Made by a program: the position numbers and the translations under genes
Origin: Protula sp. h YS-2021
Lineage: Eukaryota > Annelida > Polychaeta > Sabellida > Serpulidae
Direction: 5' to 3'
Assembly (NCBI GenBank): GCA_949752745.1
Contig: OX457024.1
Location: forward strand, 54,066,510-54,130,509
Length of the DNA: 64,000 nucleotides
Notes under the pieces: model-generated
What the model was told of the DNA's origin: nothing
Databases searched by the model: none
Seen by the model: the letters and a program-made list of their open reading frames with translations, nothing else
In this document: positions 48,940-58,249 of the stretch, one piece after another
How positions within the stretch are numbered: the stretch's first letter is position 1
Layout of the letters: the number at the start of each line of letters is the position of its first letter

Positions 48940-49618
48940 CTTGGCTGCGAATGGTTAAGTGACTTGGTTCTTGTTCATACGCCACCTTATCAACATATAC
49001 GTAATGTGTATCTTTTGGTAAAATGCCTGTACGAATACGTAGTTGATCATTTGTCTTCGGCTTCAAATCCATGAATAAATAGCCGTGAGGTTTGCTGGTA
49101 GCATCTTGATAGGCTTCTATGAGAAATTGAGATTTTCCAGGATACATTTGTCGCGCTAATGTACTTATTTGTTGACTGTCTCTAGGATTTTTAAACAGAA
49201 TGATGTAATGTGTATTCAAACTAATATTACGCATTTCTCTACCATGATGAAACAAATTATGCACAATAAAAATAATGCTTACATTTTGATGACTGCTGCC
49301 AACACTAAATAGACGTGTCATGCGTTCATCACTATGACATTTGGTCATTAAGTCATCAATGATGAGTAAGTTTGGTTTTTTCGGGTTAAAACGCTCTTCA
49401 ATGTTATCTGGAATGCCTTGGTAAAATTCCACACCTTTCATTCCCTTATACAAAGGCTGATCTGCTGCATAGAGCCATAAAATGGTTTTTGGAGAGGGTT
49501 TAATTAACTTTTGTTCTAGAATTTCTCTAACTAGAGAAGTTTTACCACTGCCTGTAGGTCCAGAGACCAAACACGTGAATGGATGCTTCATTTTCGAATA
49601 TCTGTTTCTTTCACCCAA
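48932..49618 (-). CDS. FtsK/HerA-type packaging ATPase, intact (element C)
   Basis: This is a 228-residue protein with Walker A GPTGSGKTS and Walker B LLIIDDLM, the same length as in A. It starts inside the integrase gene end. Confidence 0.93.
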   Translation of the reverse strand: MGERNRYSKMKHPFTCLVSGPTGSGKTSLVREILEQKLIKPSPKTILWLYAADQPLYKGMKGVEFYQGIPDNIEERFNPKKPNLLIIDDLMTKCHSDERMTRLFSVGSSHQNVSIIFIVHNLFHHGREMRNISLNTHYIILFKNPRDSQQISTLARQMYPGKSQFLIEAYQDATSKPHGYLFMDLKPKTNDQLRIRTGILPKDTHYVYVDKVAYEQEPSHLTIRSQDV

Positions 49619-50691
49619 CTGTTAAACTTCTTTGGCCAACCTAACCACTTCACAAATAATTCTTAAACACCTCGTCTTTTTCGTGTTTTCAAGACCTTTT
49701 CAATTCTGTAGACTGATTCAATATCTTTTGTCACTTTCTGTAGTTCTTCTTCATAAAAATGTCCGTCAATATCTTCATCCAAAAAGTCTTTCACACGATA
49801 CAAGTGTATTCCTTGCTTCTTACAACGATGTGTGATAATGAACACTTCTTGCGTCCACTTTATATGATAATCCCGTTGAAATACATATTTCATGTGAGAA
49901 ATGCGAACCTGATCACCAATTTTAAATTTGTAGGGTTTTTTCTTCTTCTTTGGTTTTAATTTCAATTTGTCTACATACATATACTTCCACACTTTCGATT
50001 CTATGTCTTTACGAATATCTGCAGGAGCATACTTATTAGGGAGGGAGCCATGAGGTCTATGGTTATAATTATACACTAAGTCTGGAAGGATGTCCATATA
50101 TCGATACGTTTGATTATGAAGGAAATATCGATACATCATTCCCTTTAGAGTACGAATGACTCTCTCAGCAAAGTTGGCTTTGGTTTCATTCTTTGTCGTA
50201 TAGGCATGTATTCCCTCCTTCTTCAAAAATGCTTTTACCCATCTGTTTTTAAATTCAGTTCCTTTATCTGACCTTAGAGTTCGTGGTCTTCGTTGTGTTT
50301 CATGAAAAATCTTTTGAAAGGCTTCTATGACGCTGGTATGTGATTTATTAGGCATTGGCTGCACCCACAAATATTTGGAAAACACATCAATGACAACTAA
50401 TAAAAAGTGGGTGTCATCATTCTAGGAAGCTATGTTTCCCATGTCAGCTAAATCAATATCCCACATGTCATCAATTCCACGTGTAATGACACGTTGCCTT
50501 TTAAACCTGTATTTTACAGGTTGTAGTAAACTGAAGGCATCTTGATCCTGTAACCATTTCTTCACTTGTGAATGAGTGACTGGTTGATCATGTTTTTTTA
50601 ATATGTGATATAGTTTGTAAGGACCAGCAAATGCCCCGGGTTGACCAGGTTTAAAGTAAATATTGGTTAAGTAGTCTTTCCACGTCGACAT
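49588..50691 (-). pseudogene. RVE integrase with chromodomain, two stops (element C)
   Basis: TAG at 50422-50424 replaces Tyr after MGNIAS, and TAA at 49663-49665 cuts off the chromodomain, which is otherwise readable to 49588. The first catalytic Asp (WDIDLADM), the second (RSDKGTEF) and Glu (KANFAER) are all still encoded. Upstream, 50700-50810 is an AT-rich repeat of ATCAACA(C/T)ATCTT(G/A)(C/A)ATTTT units. Confidence 0.9.
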
Positions 50692-50822
50692 GTTAACACT
50701 AAATGATCAACACTTGTTAACATATCTTGCATTTTATTTTATCAACACATCTTGCATTTTATCAACACACCTTAAATTTTATCAACATATCTTAAATTTT
50801 ATAAAAGCTCAATCAACATATC

Positions 50823-51155
50823 TTACAAATCAAGTATTGATACAATGGTGTGAATAATTGGAGTCCATTGATCTTCAATGAACATTAACCAACAACTTAA
50901 TTCATCAAATGTGATAGCATCTACACCATATTTTTCACAGCGTTGATTTGCATTATCTAACACTTTATCTAAATGAATGTAATATTTAGCTTCATTCCAA
51001 TATGTATAGACACATGCAGAATGACAAGTATGTTCTGAACACTCTTCATTTTGACAAGCAGGACATACTAAACATGCAAACTTTTTTACAGCTAATAACA
51101 TTTCTTCACAATATGTCTTTTGCACAATATATTGTCTCAATGTAATGTCTGTCAT
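50823..51155 (-). CDS. Small Cys-rich protein, 110 aa (element C)
   Basis: It is the homologue of 3372-3704, from the ATG opening MTDITLRQYIVQ. The cluster CPACQNEECSEHTC is intact. Its A of ATG is the last base of the TAA stop of the gene before (TAATG). Confidence 0.65.
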   Translation of the reverse strand: MTDITLRQYIVQKTYCEEMLLAVKKFACLVCPACQNEECSEHTCHSACVYTYWNEAKYYIHLDKVLDNANQRCEKYGVDAITFDELSCWLMFIEDQWTPIIHTIVSILDL

Positions 51156-51442
51156 TATACTGCGATGTAGATTAACCACTCTCTCACTTCATCAAACAGT
51201 CTTGGATCAAATCGAGCGAAGTGATATGCTGCTTCCACATCAAACTCCTCAGCTCCGTCAATGTTTGAAAACATACACTCTTTGATGAAATCCTCACGTA
51301 AGTTTGGTACACTTAACGTGGAATGCGCAAGTTCCCAATAAATGTCAAAGTGTTGCACTTGTTGTTGAATAGATCCAAAACGCGCCAGTTCACTTATCAT
51401 GTAGTCCACATACTTGTCCTTGAAACACGTTTCTACATCCAT
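51155..51442 (-). CDS. Small acidic family protein, 95 aa (element C)
   Basis: It starts MDVETCFKDKYVDYMISEL, family pattern as 4450-4824, the only member in C. It directly abuts the Cys-rich gene, because NADAR is absent here. Confidence 0.6.
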   Translation of the reverse strand: MDVETCFKDKYVDYMISELARFGSIQQQVQHFDIYWELAHSTLSVPNLREDFIKECMFSNIDGAEEFDVEAAYHFARFDPRLFDEVREWLIYIAV

Positions 51443-51506
51443 CTTTCACATATCCATATAACACGTCTGCACACTTTGACGGTTGGCAAACAAATGACTC
51501 TCAGTC

Positions 51507-52127
51507 TTACTCCACAGAAACAGTTAGTGAGCCGCACTTGTTGCAGAAGTTGTCTGGTTCACACAACTTGCAATTGTACTTGTGGCAGTGACAATCATAA
51601 TCCTCAGCATATCCGTAAGCACCACAATATTCACAGGTAAGTCCAAGTTGATTTTGCACATCCATATTCTCCAATTGGACTTCAGCCAGTCTTTTCTTGG
51701 ATAACTTTGACACTTTCATCCGATTGTCCTTTTGTAGCTTGATAGGAGTTTTCTTACCATGACATTCCGTGCATGGCAATAAGGTTGAGTTAATGTTATC
51801 CATCTCCTGAAGCAATGTCTCCCATTCACCATCATTCATGTTGATGTAAAACTTGTATTCTTTCCCGTCAAACAGTGATGCTTGCACAAAACTCACATAG
51901 CGCATGTCCAAGTATGAAATGACTTCAAGCCATTTCGTTTGCGTTAAGTACAGTTTGAAGCCAATGTCACGTAATCTTGGTAAGTTCAGACACACAATCT
52001 TCCACAAGGATGGTGATAAAGCAAGCCATCTCTCTCCACGTTTGATTCGAATAAATAATCCAAATTGTCCATGCTCCACAGTAATTGTTAAGTTTGCACT
52101 AATTTTAAAGCTGCTTGTCTTCTCCAT
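51507..52127 (-). CDS. PC4-like protein with C-terminal zinc cluster (element C)
   Basis: This is a 206-residue protein from MEKTSSFK. Two Trp-helix half-domains (SLWKIV, GEWETLLQEM) and the C-terminal cluster CEYCGAYGYAEDYDCHCHKY are present, intact. TATA at about 52170. Confidence 0.65.
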   Translation of the reverse strand: MEKTSSFKISANLTITVEHGQFGLFIRIKRGERWLALSPSLWKIVCLNLPRLRDIGFKLYLTQTKWLEVISYLDMRYVSFVQASLFDGKEYKFYINMNDGEWETLLQEMDNINSTLLPCTECHGKKTPIKLQKDNRMKVSKLSKKRLAEVQLENMDVQNQLGLTCEYCGAYGYAEDYDCHCHKYNCKLCEPDNFCNKCGSLTVSVE

Positions 52128-52181
52128 GGCTGCGCGTCGAATGATGACTGCACTTGACACCTCACTCCTTTTATATGGACA

Positions 52182-53237
52182 TTACATGTATGTTTTCATG
52201 AGATGTTTGCAAAATCGCGGAGTGATCTCGTTGAAACCATCCAGAAAGGCTGTTGGTAAACCGTCTGTTAGAGATTGTCTCATGACGATCACTAAAAAAT
52301 CTCCTCGTTTGCGACTTCCAATTATCCATTGGAAGAGCATTGACATGGTGAAATATCCTTTTTCATAGAGGTAGGCCATCATCTCGTACACCTTAATACG
52401 TTCTTCAAGGTACTTGAAGCCATGTAGCATAACCTTTGCACATTTGGAATCGCGATCCTCGTCAACACACTTTGGCGCCGGTAGACATAATGTCTTAAAA
52501 AGTTCCTCATGAAGACTTCTAATAAGTTGAACGAAACGTCGGGTCATGGCTTCGGAGAACTGTGGCTCTGACGCGGGAACATGCTCTATGTTTCCTTCTA
52601 GCATGTAGATAAGCTGAATGACAGTGTTCACTTCTTCCGTTAGGTATATGTATGTGTGTTGGTCGAAAAAGCCTTCTTCACATAAGCACCATAAAATGTT
52701 GCAATCTATCAGAGGAATCACTGCTTGAAAGTTCCGTTTCAACAGCGTAACGTCTTCTTCAGTAACAGGAATACTTTTGCTCAGTTCGAATTTAGATTTG
52801 AGCTGCTTTTCATCGTCGTCGCTGTCGTCATTGTCGTCATTGTCGTCATCGTCGTCGTCACCGTCGTCATCGCTTGACATGACCACTTCTTCCTCCTCAA
52901 GATGCTCTAGATGAGCCTGTAACTTTGTACTAAGTGGTTTGGCGCTACCATTTACAAGCGCATTGGCAACCCAGAACGGGTAGTCAGATCCCTCGGGATC
53001 GGGCATTGCTTGCTGTACTGGCTGTACTTCTTCAGGCCTAGTTTGCTGTACTGTAGACACGGCTGACGGAGCCCCTAATGCTTCCTCCAAGGCTTTTTCA
53101 GCTTCTGTTAGTGTACTTAGGAAGGCAGCAGTCTCCTCTGCAGTTAAAACTGCATCTGTAAAAGCCATTGTTTCATTGCTAAAAAGGCTATCAATTTCCA
53201 TGTTGTTAGCCGTTGCTGCGTTTCGAGACGTCTCCAT
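52182..53237 (-). CDS. Acidic protein with two CARD-like domains, intact (element C)
   Basis: This is a 351-residue protein from METSRNA (another ATG lies six codons upstream). An Asp/Asn run of about 20 residues lies near 135-155. The CARD-like segments (LLKRNFQAVIPLIDCNILW start and KYLEERIKVYEMMAYLYEK start) are kept better than the N-terminal half, as expected if they are folded domains. Confidence 0.5.
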   Translation of the reverse strand: METSRNAATANNMEIDSLFSNETMAFTDAVLTAEETAAFLSTLTEAEKALEEALGAPSAVSTVQQTRPEEVQPVQQAMPDPEGSDYPFWVANALVNGSAKPLSTKLQAHLEHLEEEEVVMSSDDDGDDDDDDNDDNDDSDDDEKQLKSKFELSKSIPVTEEDVTLLKRNFQAVIPLIDCNILWCLCEEGFFDQHTYIYLTEEVNTVIQLIYMLEGNIEHVPASEPQFSEAMTRRFVQLIRSLHEELFKTLCLPAPKCVDEDRDSKCAKVMLHGFKYLEERIKVYEMMAYLYEKGYFTMSMLFQWIIGSRKRGDFLVIVMRQSLTDGLPTAFLDGFNEITPRFCKHLMKTYM

Positions 53238-53255
53238 GATGGTTTGGCAATGCAA

Positions 53256-53517
53256 TGATTAGAGTGGTGTCAACCCGACCTTTTTATACTACTGACGGTG
53301 AGCCGTGAGCCAGCGGCGTAAAAAGTAGCTGGGGGGGGGGGGGCTCACTAGGTAGCTGGGCGGGGGGGGGGGGCTCACTAGGTAGCTGGGCGGGGGGGGG
53401 GGGGGTCCCTACTGTATGCCGTCTGCTTCTGCCTCTGGGGGGGGTCCTATATAATAGCAGCCTCACACTGTGTGCAGTCAGTCTGCTTTTGATCATTGAC
53501 GGAGCAACAACAACAAA
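53256..53517. promoter_or_regulatory. Divergent promoter region with G-run repeats (element C)
   Basis: The leftward TATA is at about 53281-53288 and the rightward TATATAAT at about 53448-53455. A unit GCTCACTAGGTAGCTGGGCG plus a 10-14 base G-run repeats about three times (53320-53405), G on the + strand. Confidence 0.7.
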
Positions 53518-54444
53518 ATGCAATACAAAGACGAATTCTTTTCGCCAGAGCTTCGGGCTCGATACTTCTTATCAGAGAAGGATATAGATCTCTGGGAAGA
53601 GATCTATATAGAATACCAAACGTTTCAATTTCGAAAGTGGAGGAATTTTCTCAGGAACAGACCTGAAGAACAGTTCAACCGGTTTGGCAGGGCGGCGGAG
53701 GAAGGATACAAGCGCCGGAGGGAGAAGTTGCTCGACAGGAGCCAGGACCCGCCGCCCTGCGAGGAAGAAAGGCCAGCCAGGACCACAGCAGCGACAACTA
53801 CGACGGCGGCGACCCCTGTCAAGGCGACTCCTGCTGAAACCACGGCGTCGACGCTGACGACTCTGCCGATAGCGATTCCAACGGTAGCTGATGTCACTGT
53901 CTTGAAGGTTCCGGCGGAAGAAGTTGTAGTGAAACGGCGATGTCTTCCTAGCGCCACAGTCACCAAGCCGGAGACAGTGACACCAGCTCCTGAGGAAGAG
54001 CTAGCAGCCGCTGTCGCCAGTATAACGGACATCACGCAGGTGGACTTCAGCCTTATGCAGTCACCTTCCGATTTGAACCGCACCGTGGAACTGGTTGACT
54101 TGAAACTGGAGGATGGCTCTAGCAAAGAGTCAACACTTCAGGAGGTTGTCGAAATCTTGGATACGGGCAATACAGTGCAGTACTGTGAGTTCTGCCTTTT
54201 TGGAATTCCGGCAGGAACTAAAAATATGCGAGTTCACGAACAGGAATGTAAAATAGCGCAAATGCCCGATTATCATTTTTGTGAAGTTTACGGCAATGGT
54301 TTCAAGTCAAACAAGTCCACGATAGCGGCGCATAGGAGGAAGGTCGGCTGCAGGGAGGATGACGGCAGCGGCAGAGGCAGAGGTAGCGGCGGCGCTAGAG
54401 GTAGAGGCAGGGGAAGCGGCGGCAGGGGAAGCGACCACACGTGA
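53518..54444 (+). CDS. C2HC zinc-finger protein next to the right end (element C)
   Basis: This is a 308-residue homologue of 11473-12282. The N-terminal block (LSEKDIDLWEEIYIEYQ, NRFGRAAEEG) and fingers (CEFCLFGIPAGTKNMRVHEQE, then C, and a second Cys/His group) are kept, while the middle is Thr/Ala/Pro-rich and unlike B. The C-terminus adds an Arg/Gly (RGRGSGG) tail, an RNA-binding style sequence absent from B. Intact. Confidence 0.7.
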   Translation: MQYKDEFFSPELRARYFLSEKDIDLWEEIYIEYQTFQFRKWRNFLRNRPEEQFNRFGRAAEEGYKRRREKLLDRSQDPPPCEEERPARTTAATTTTAATPVKATPAETTASTLTTLPIAIPTVADVTVLKVPAEEVVVKRRCLPSATVTKPETVTPAPEEELAAAVASITDITQVDFSLMQSPSDLNRTVELVDLKLEDGSSKESTLQEVVEILDTGNTVQYCEFCLFGIPAGTKNMRVHEQECKIAQMPDYHFCEVYGNGFKSNKSTIAAHRRKVGCREDDGSGRGRGSGGARGRGRGSGGRGSDHT

Positions 54445-54490
54445 AGCGATGTCGGGGGAAGCAACGGCTGACCGAAGAAAATTCCTCCAC

Positions 54491-54508
54491 GGCTGCTTTT
54501 TAGCGGCC
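54491..54508 (+). terminator. Hairpin after the C2HC gene (element C)
   Basis: GGCTGC and GCGGCC pair (one G-T) around a T-rich loop, 46 bases after the stop, matching 11407-11425. Confidence 0.45.
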
Positions 54509-54524
54509 TCCCATTATTACGAAA

Positions 54525-54590
54525 TGAACGCTCATCGTGTCATGGTGTTAGTATGTATGTGTATGCATGAGAGTGTGGGAAATGCTAAAA
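54525..54590 (+). promoter_or_regulatory. Conserved subterminal box, right end of C
   Basis: ATCGTGTCATGGTGTTAGTA, then GTGTATGCATGAGAGTGTGG, then GAAATGCTAAA. In this element it is separated from the right TIR by 3.2 kb of repeats. Confidence 0.75.
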
Positions 54591-56031
54591 AAAAGGGGGT
54601 CTATAAATCATTGATTTATACCCCTCATCTGTCCGTCTGACCGTCTGAGAAAGCTAAACAAATTGCTGCCTGGGTTAAAAATACCCTGGCATGAGAAATG
54701 AAACGCTAAATCTGTCCGTCTGACCGTCTGATGTGGTGTTATCTGCGTGAAGAGAGAGATAAAAAAAATTAAAAAAATGATTGTCCGTCTGACCGTCTGA
54801 GAAAGCTAAACAAATTGCTGCCTGGGTTAAAAATACCCTGGCTTGAGAAAAAAACGCTTAATCTGTCCGTCTGACCGTCTGCTGTGGTGTTATGTGTGTT
54901 TGGAGAGTGAGGAAGCAAAACAAATTGCTGCCTGGGTTAAAAATACCCTGGCTTGAGAAATAAACGCTAAATCTGTCCGTCTGACCGTCTGCTGTGGTGT
55001 TATGTGTGTTTGGAGAATGAGAAAGGTGAATAAAGAAAAGAGTGTATGGAGAGAGAGCTCCCATCTCAATGCTTGTTCGGTTTTAATTGCTTCTACGGCA
55101 AGCCATTAGCGAGAAAGCAAGAAAAAACAAGAAAAAAAATGATTGTCCGTTTGCCCGTCTCCTGTAGGTCTTATATGTGTGGAGAGAGAGATAGAGCAAA
55201 AGAAAAAATGAGGGAAAAAAATCATTGTTTGTTTGCCTGAATGTCGTGGATTGACAGAGCAAAAGAAAAAAATGTGGATAAAAAAGATGGGCACCGTTCG
55301 AGAAAGAATGAAAGAGAGGCTGCGTTTGCTGACGTAACCGCCGTGGATACGGCCCTCGTTTAAAAGTGAAAGAGAGAGACTGGGTAAAAAAAAAGAGTGG
55401 CTAAAGAAAGGAAAACGCTAAATGAGCCGCGTGTGGTTAGTATATGTAGGGAGACAGAGCGAGAAAATCGAAACAACAAAAAGACTGCCTAGCCACCCTT
55501 GTGTGTGTGCATGCGCAGAGATAGAGCTCTGAGTTAAAAATAGTTTCATTAAGACAGCAACGGCTGCTCAGTTTTAATTGCTTCTACGACAAGCCATTAG
55601 CGAGAAAGCAAAAAAAAAAAAAAAAGAAGAATTTTCCGTATGTCCGTCTCCCATAGGTCTTATATGTGTAGAGAGAGAGATAGAGCAAAAGAAAAAATGA
55701 GGGAAAAAAATCATTGTTTTATTTGTCTGACTGTCGTGGATTGACAGAGCAAAAGATAAAGAATGGATAAAAAAAGATGGGCACCGCTCGAGAGTGAAAG
55801 AGAGGCTGTGTTTGCTGACGTAGCCGCCGCGGTGTGTGTGTGTCAAAAGAAGAGCTCTGGGTTGAAAATAGCGTCTCTTATTTAGGTCACTTCTGATTGC
55901 TGCTACGGCAATCCATTAGTGAAGGTGTGGGGCGAGAAAGTTGAAAAAGACTGTTCGTTTGCCCCTCAGACGCCGTAGGTGTGATGGAGAGAGAGGGATA
56001 AAAATATTAAAAAAAAACGTATGTATATGTG

Positions 56032-56062
<31 letters not shown>

Positions 56063-57415
56063 TCGGTTTTCGTAGCCGCAATGCATGGAGAGTTCTCCCC
56101 CTTAAGGAGGCAATGGTTGCTCACTTTTAATTGCTGCTACGACAAGCCATTAGTGATGGGATATGCGTGTAAAAGCCCTAAAACACTTGTTTCCGTGGTT
56201 TGGTTTGATGTGGGTGAAGAGGGATAAAAACTAAAAAAAAACAAAAAAGGACTGTCTTGGTGTCCGTGTGTCTGGGTGTCCGTGTCTGGGTGTCCGTGTG
56301 TCTGGGTGTCCGTTGGTTTGGTTGCCATAGGTGTTAAAAGAGTAAGAAAGCTTTAAAGAAAGGATTGTTGCTTGTATGTGGCCACAATGCATGGAGACCT
56401 CTCTTCCTTAAGGAAAAAGAATGCTCATTTTTAATTGCTGCTACGGCAATCCATTAGTGATGGTGTGTGTGCTTGGAGAACGGGAAAAGCCCTAAAAAAC
56501 AGTTGCTGCCGTGATTTGGTGTGTGTGGAAAGAGAGAGGGATAAAAAAACAAAAACGTATGTATGGGTGTCCGTGTGTCTGGGTGTCCGTGTCTGGGTGT
56601 CCGTGTGTCTGGGTGTCCGTTGGTTTGGTTGTCATAGGTGTTAAAAGAGTGAGAAAGCTTTAAAGAAAGGATTGTTGCTTGTATATGGCCACAATGCATG
56701 GAGACCTCTCTGTGGTTAAAACACAGCATCCCTTAAGGAAAAGAGTGCTCATTTTTAATTGCTGCCACGGTAATCCATTAGTGAAGGTGTGTGGGGCGAG
56801 AAAGCCGAAAAAAGACTGCTTGTTTGCCTCCAGCTACCGTGTGGAGAGAGAGGCATAAAAAACTATAAAAAAAAAAGACTGTCCGTTTGTCCAGCAGTCC
56901 GTTTGTCCGGGTAGTCCGTTTGTCCGGGTGTCCGTTTGTCCGACTGACCCGTTACCAGTCTGGTCTGGCGTGTGTTTGGAGAGAGAAAGCTAAAAAAAAG
57001 AGTGGCCATTGCTTGCATACATACAGTGGCATGCGGCGGTGAGCCGTGAGTCAGCGGCTAAAACCACAATGGGCGGGGGGGGGGGGGGGTGTCCGGAGCC
57101 ATGAGCCGGGGGGGGGGGTCTGTCGACTAGCTCACCCATATAGATACAGTGTATGCTGAAAGATTGCTGGGCCGGAGGGGGGGGCTCATGGGCCGGGGGG
57201 GGCCTACCAACCTGATGTTTGGCAGGTCCCGGGGGGCTTGCCAACCTGGTGATGGCAGGCCCCGGGGGGCCTGTCGACCTACTGTACGGCTGGCCCCGGA
57301 TTGCCTGTCCATCAGTTGGTTGCAAGCTTGAGTCGCTCTGTGTGACGTCATTGATGGGTCAAAATACACAGCAGACCAGGTCTAACCATGTCTCTATGAA
57401 CCCTTTGCTGTCCGG
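54591..57415 (+). repeat. Degenerate minisatellite region in the right arm of C
   Basis: Repeated phrases: TGTCCGTCTGACCGTCTG, TGGGTTAAAAATACCCTGG (three copies, 54670-54955), TAATTGCTGCTACGGCAA(T/G)CC (several, 55080-56780), GTGTCTGGGTGTCCGTG (56260-56320, 56560-56620) and (GT)n at 56036-56061. G-runs lie at 57066-57085 and 57100-57120. No protein gene is supported. Confidence 0.75.
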
Positions 57416-57719
57416 GTGCTCGAGTGCTCAAGTGCTCAAGTGCTTAAGTGCTCAAGTGCTCGAGTGCTCAAGTGCTCAAGTGCTCGGGTGCTCGGGTGCT
57501 CAAGTGCTCGAGTGCTCAAGTGCTCGAGTGCTTGAGTGCTCGGGTGCTCGAGTGCTCAAGTGCGCGGGTGCTCGAGTGCTCGGGTGCTCAAGTGCTCAAG
57601 TGCTCGAGTGCTCAAGTGCTCGAGTGCTCGGGTGCTCAAGTGCTCGGGTGCTCAAGTGCTCGAGTGCTCGGGTGCTCGAGTGCTCGGGTGCTCGAGTGCT
57701 CGGGTGCTCGGGTGCTCGG
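57416..57719 (+). repeat. 8-base tandem repeat GTGCTCRR, 38 units
   Basis: GTGCTCGA, GTGCTCAA and GTGCTCGG variants follow each other over 304 bases. Because 8 is not a multiple of 3, all frames stay open by chance; no protein is inferred. Confidence 0.92.
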
Positions 57720-57814
57720 GTGTCATTTTGTCCGGGCACCATTTTGTCCGGGTGCCATTTTGTCTGGCTGCCCGTTTGACTGGTCGTTTGAATGGTTGCC
57801 CGTTTGAATGGTTG

Positions 57815-58237
57815 TTTGAATCGCCGCCCGTTTGAATGGTCGTTTGAATGGCCGCCCGTTTGAATGGCCGCCCACTCTCCATATTACGTCATTATGACGT
57901 TCATATGACGTTCATATGACGTTCATATCACCTCCATATCACCTCTATATCACCTCCATATCACCTCCATAACACGTCTAGATCACGTCAAAATGACGTC
58001 ACTGTTTTAAAAACCCCATGGGGCTATCAAAACACCAAGTGACGTTATTATGACGTCCATATGATAACCATATGGTAACCATATGATAACCATATGATAA
58101 CCATGTGACGTCAATATGACGTTAATATGACGTCAATATGACGTCACTGTTTTAAAAACCCCATGGGGCTTTCAAAACACCACGTGACGTCATTATGACG
58201 TCACTTCCTGTTTTCAAACCCCCACTTTTACACTACT
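57815..58237 (-). repeat. Right terminal inverted repeat of element C
   Basis: Mirror of 37444-37885. It ends TTTTACACTACT. Confidence 0.95.
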
Positions 58238-58243
58238 GACAGG
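58238..58243 (+). repeat. Right target-site duplication of element C (GACAGG)
   Basis: Identical to 37438-37443. Confidence 0.93.
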
Positions 58244-58249
58244 TATTGT

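Larger units (their letters stand above)
37444..58237. mobile_element. Complete Maverick/Polinton element C, 20.8 kb, diverged sister
   Basis: Inverted repeats start AGTAGTGTAAAAGTGGGGG and are flanked by GACAGG. The gene order in the core matches B, but proteins are more diverged (roughly 75-85% by eye), NADAR and one small acidic gene are missing, and the RING and C2HC genes have exchanged ends. PolB, protease, major capsid, integrase and PC4-2 are broken. Confidence 0.96.

Noticed and set aside
57219..57835. Several long open frames of Cys/Ser/Val/Leu repeats in all three frames
   Set aside because: They are the 8-base repeat GTGCTCRR read in different frames; no start context or conservation.
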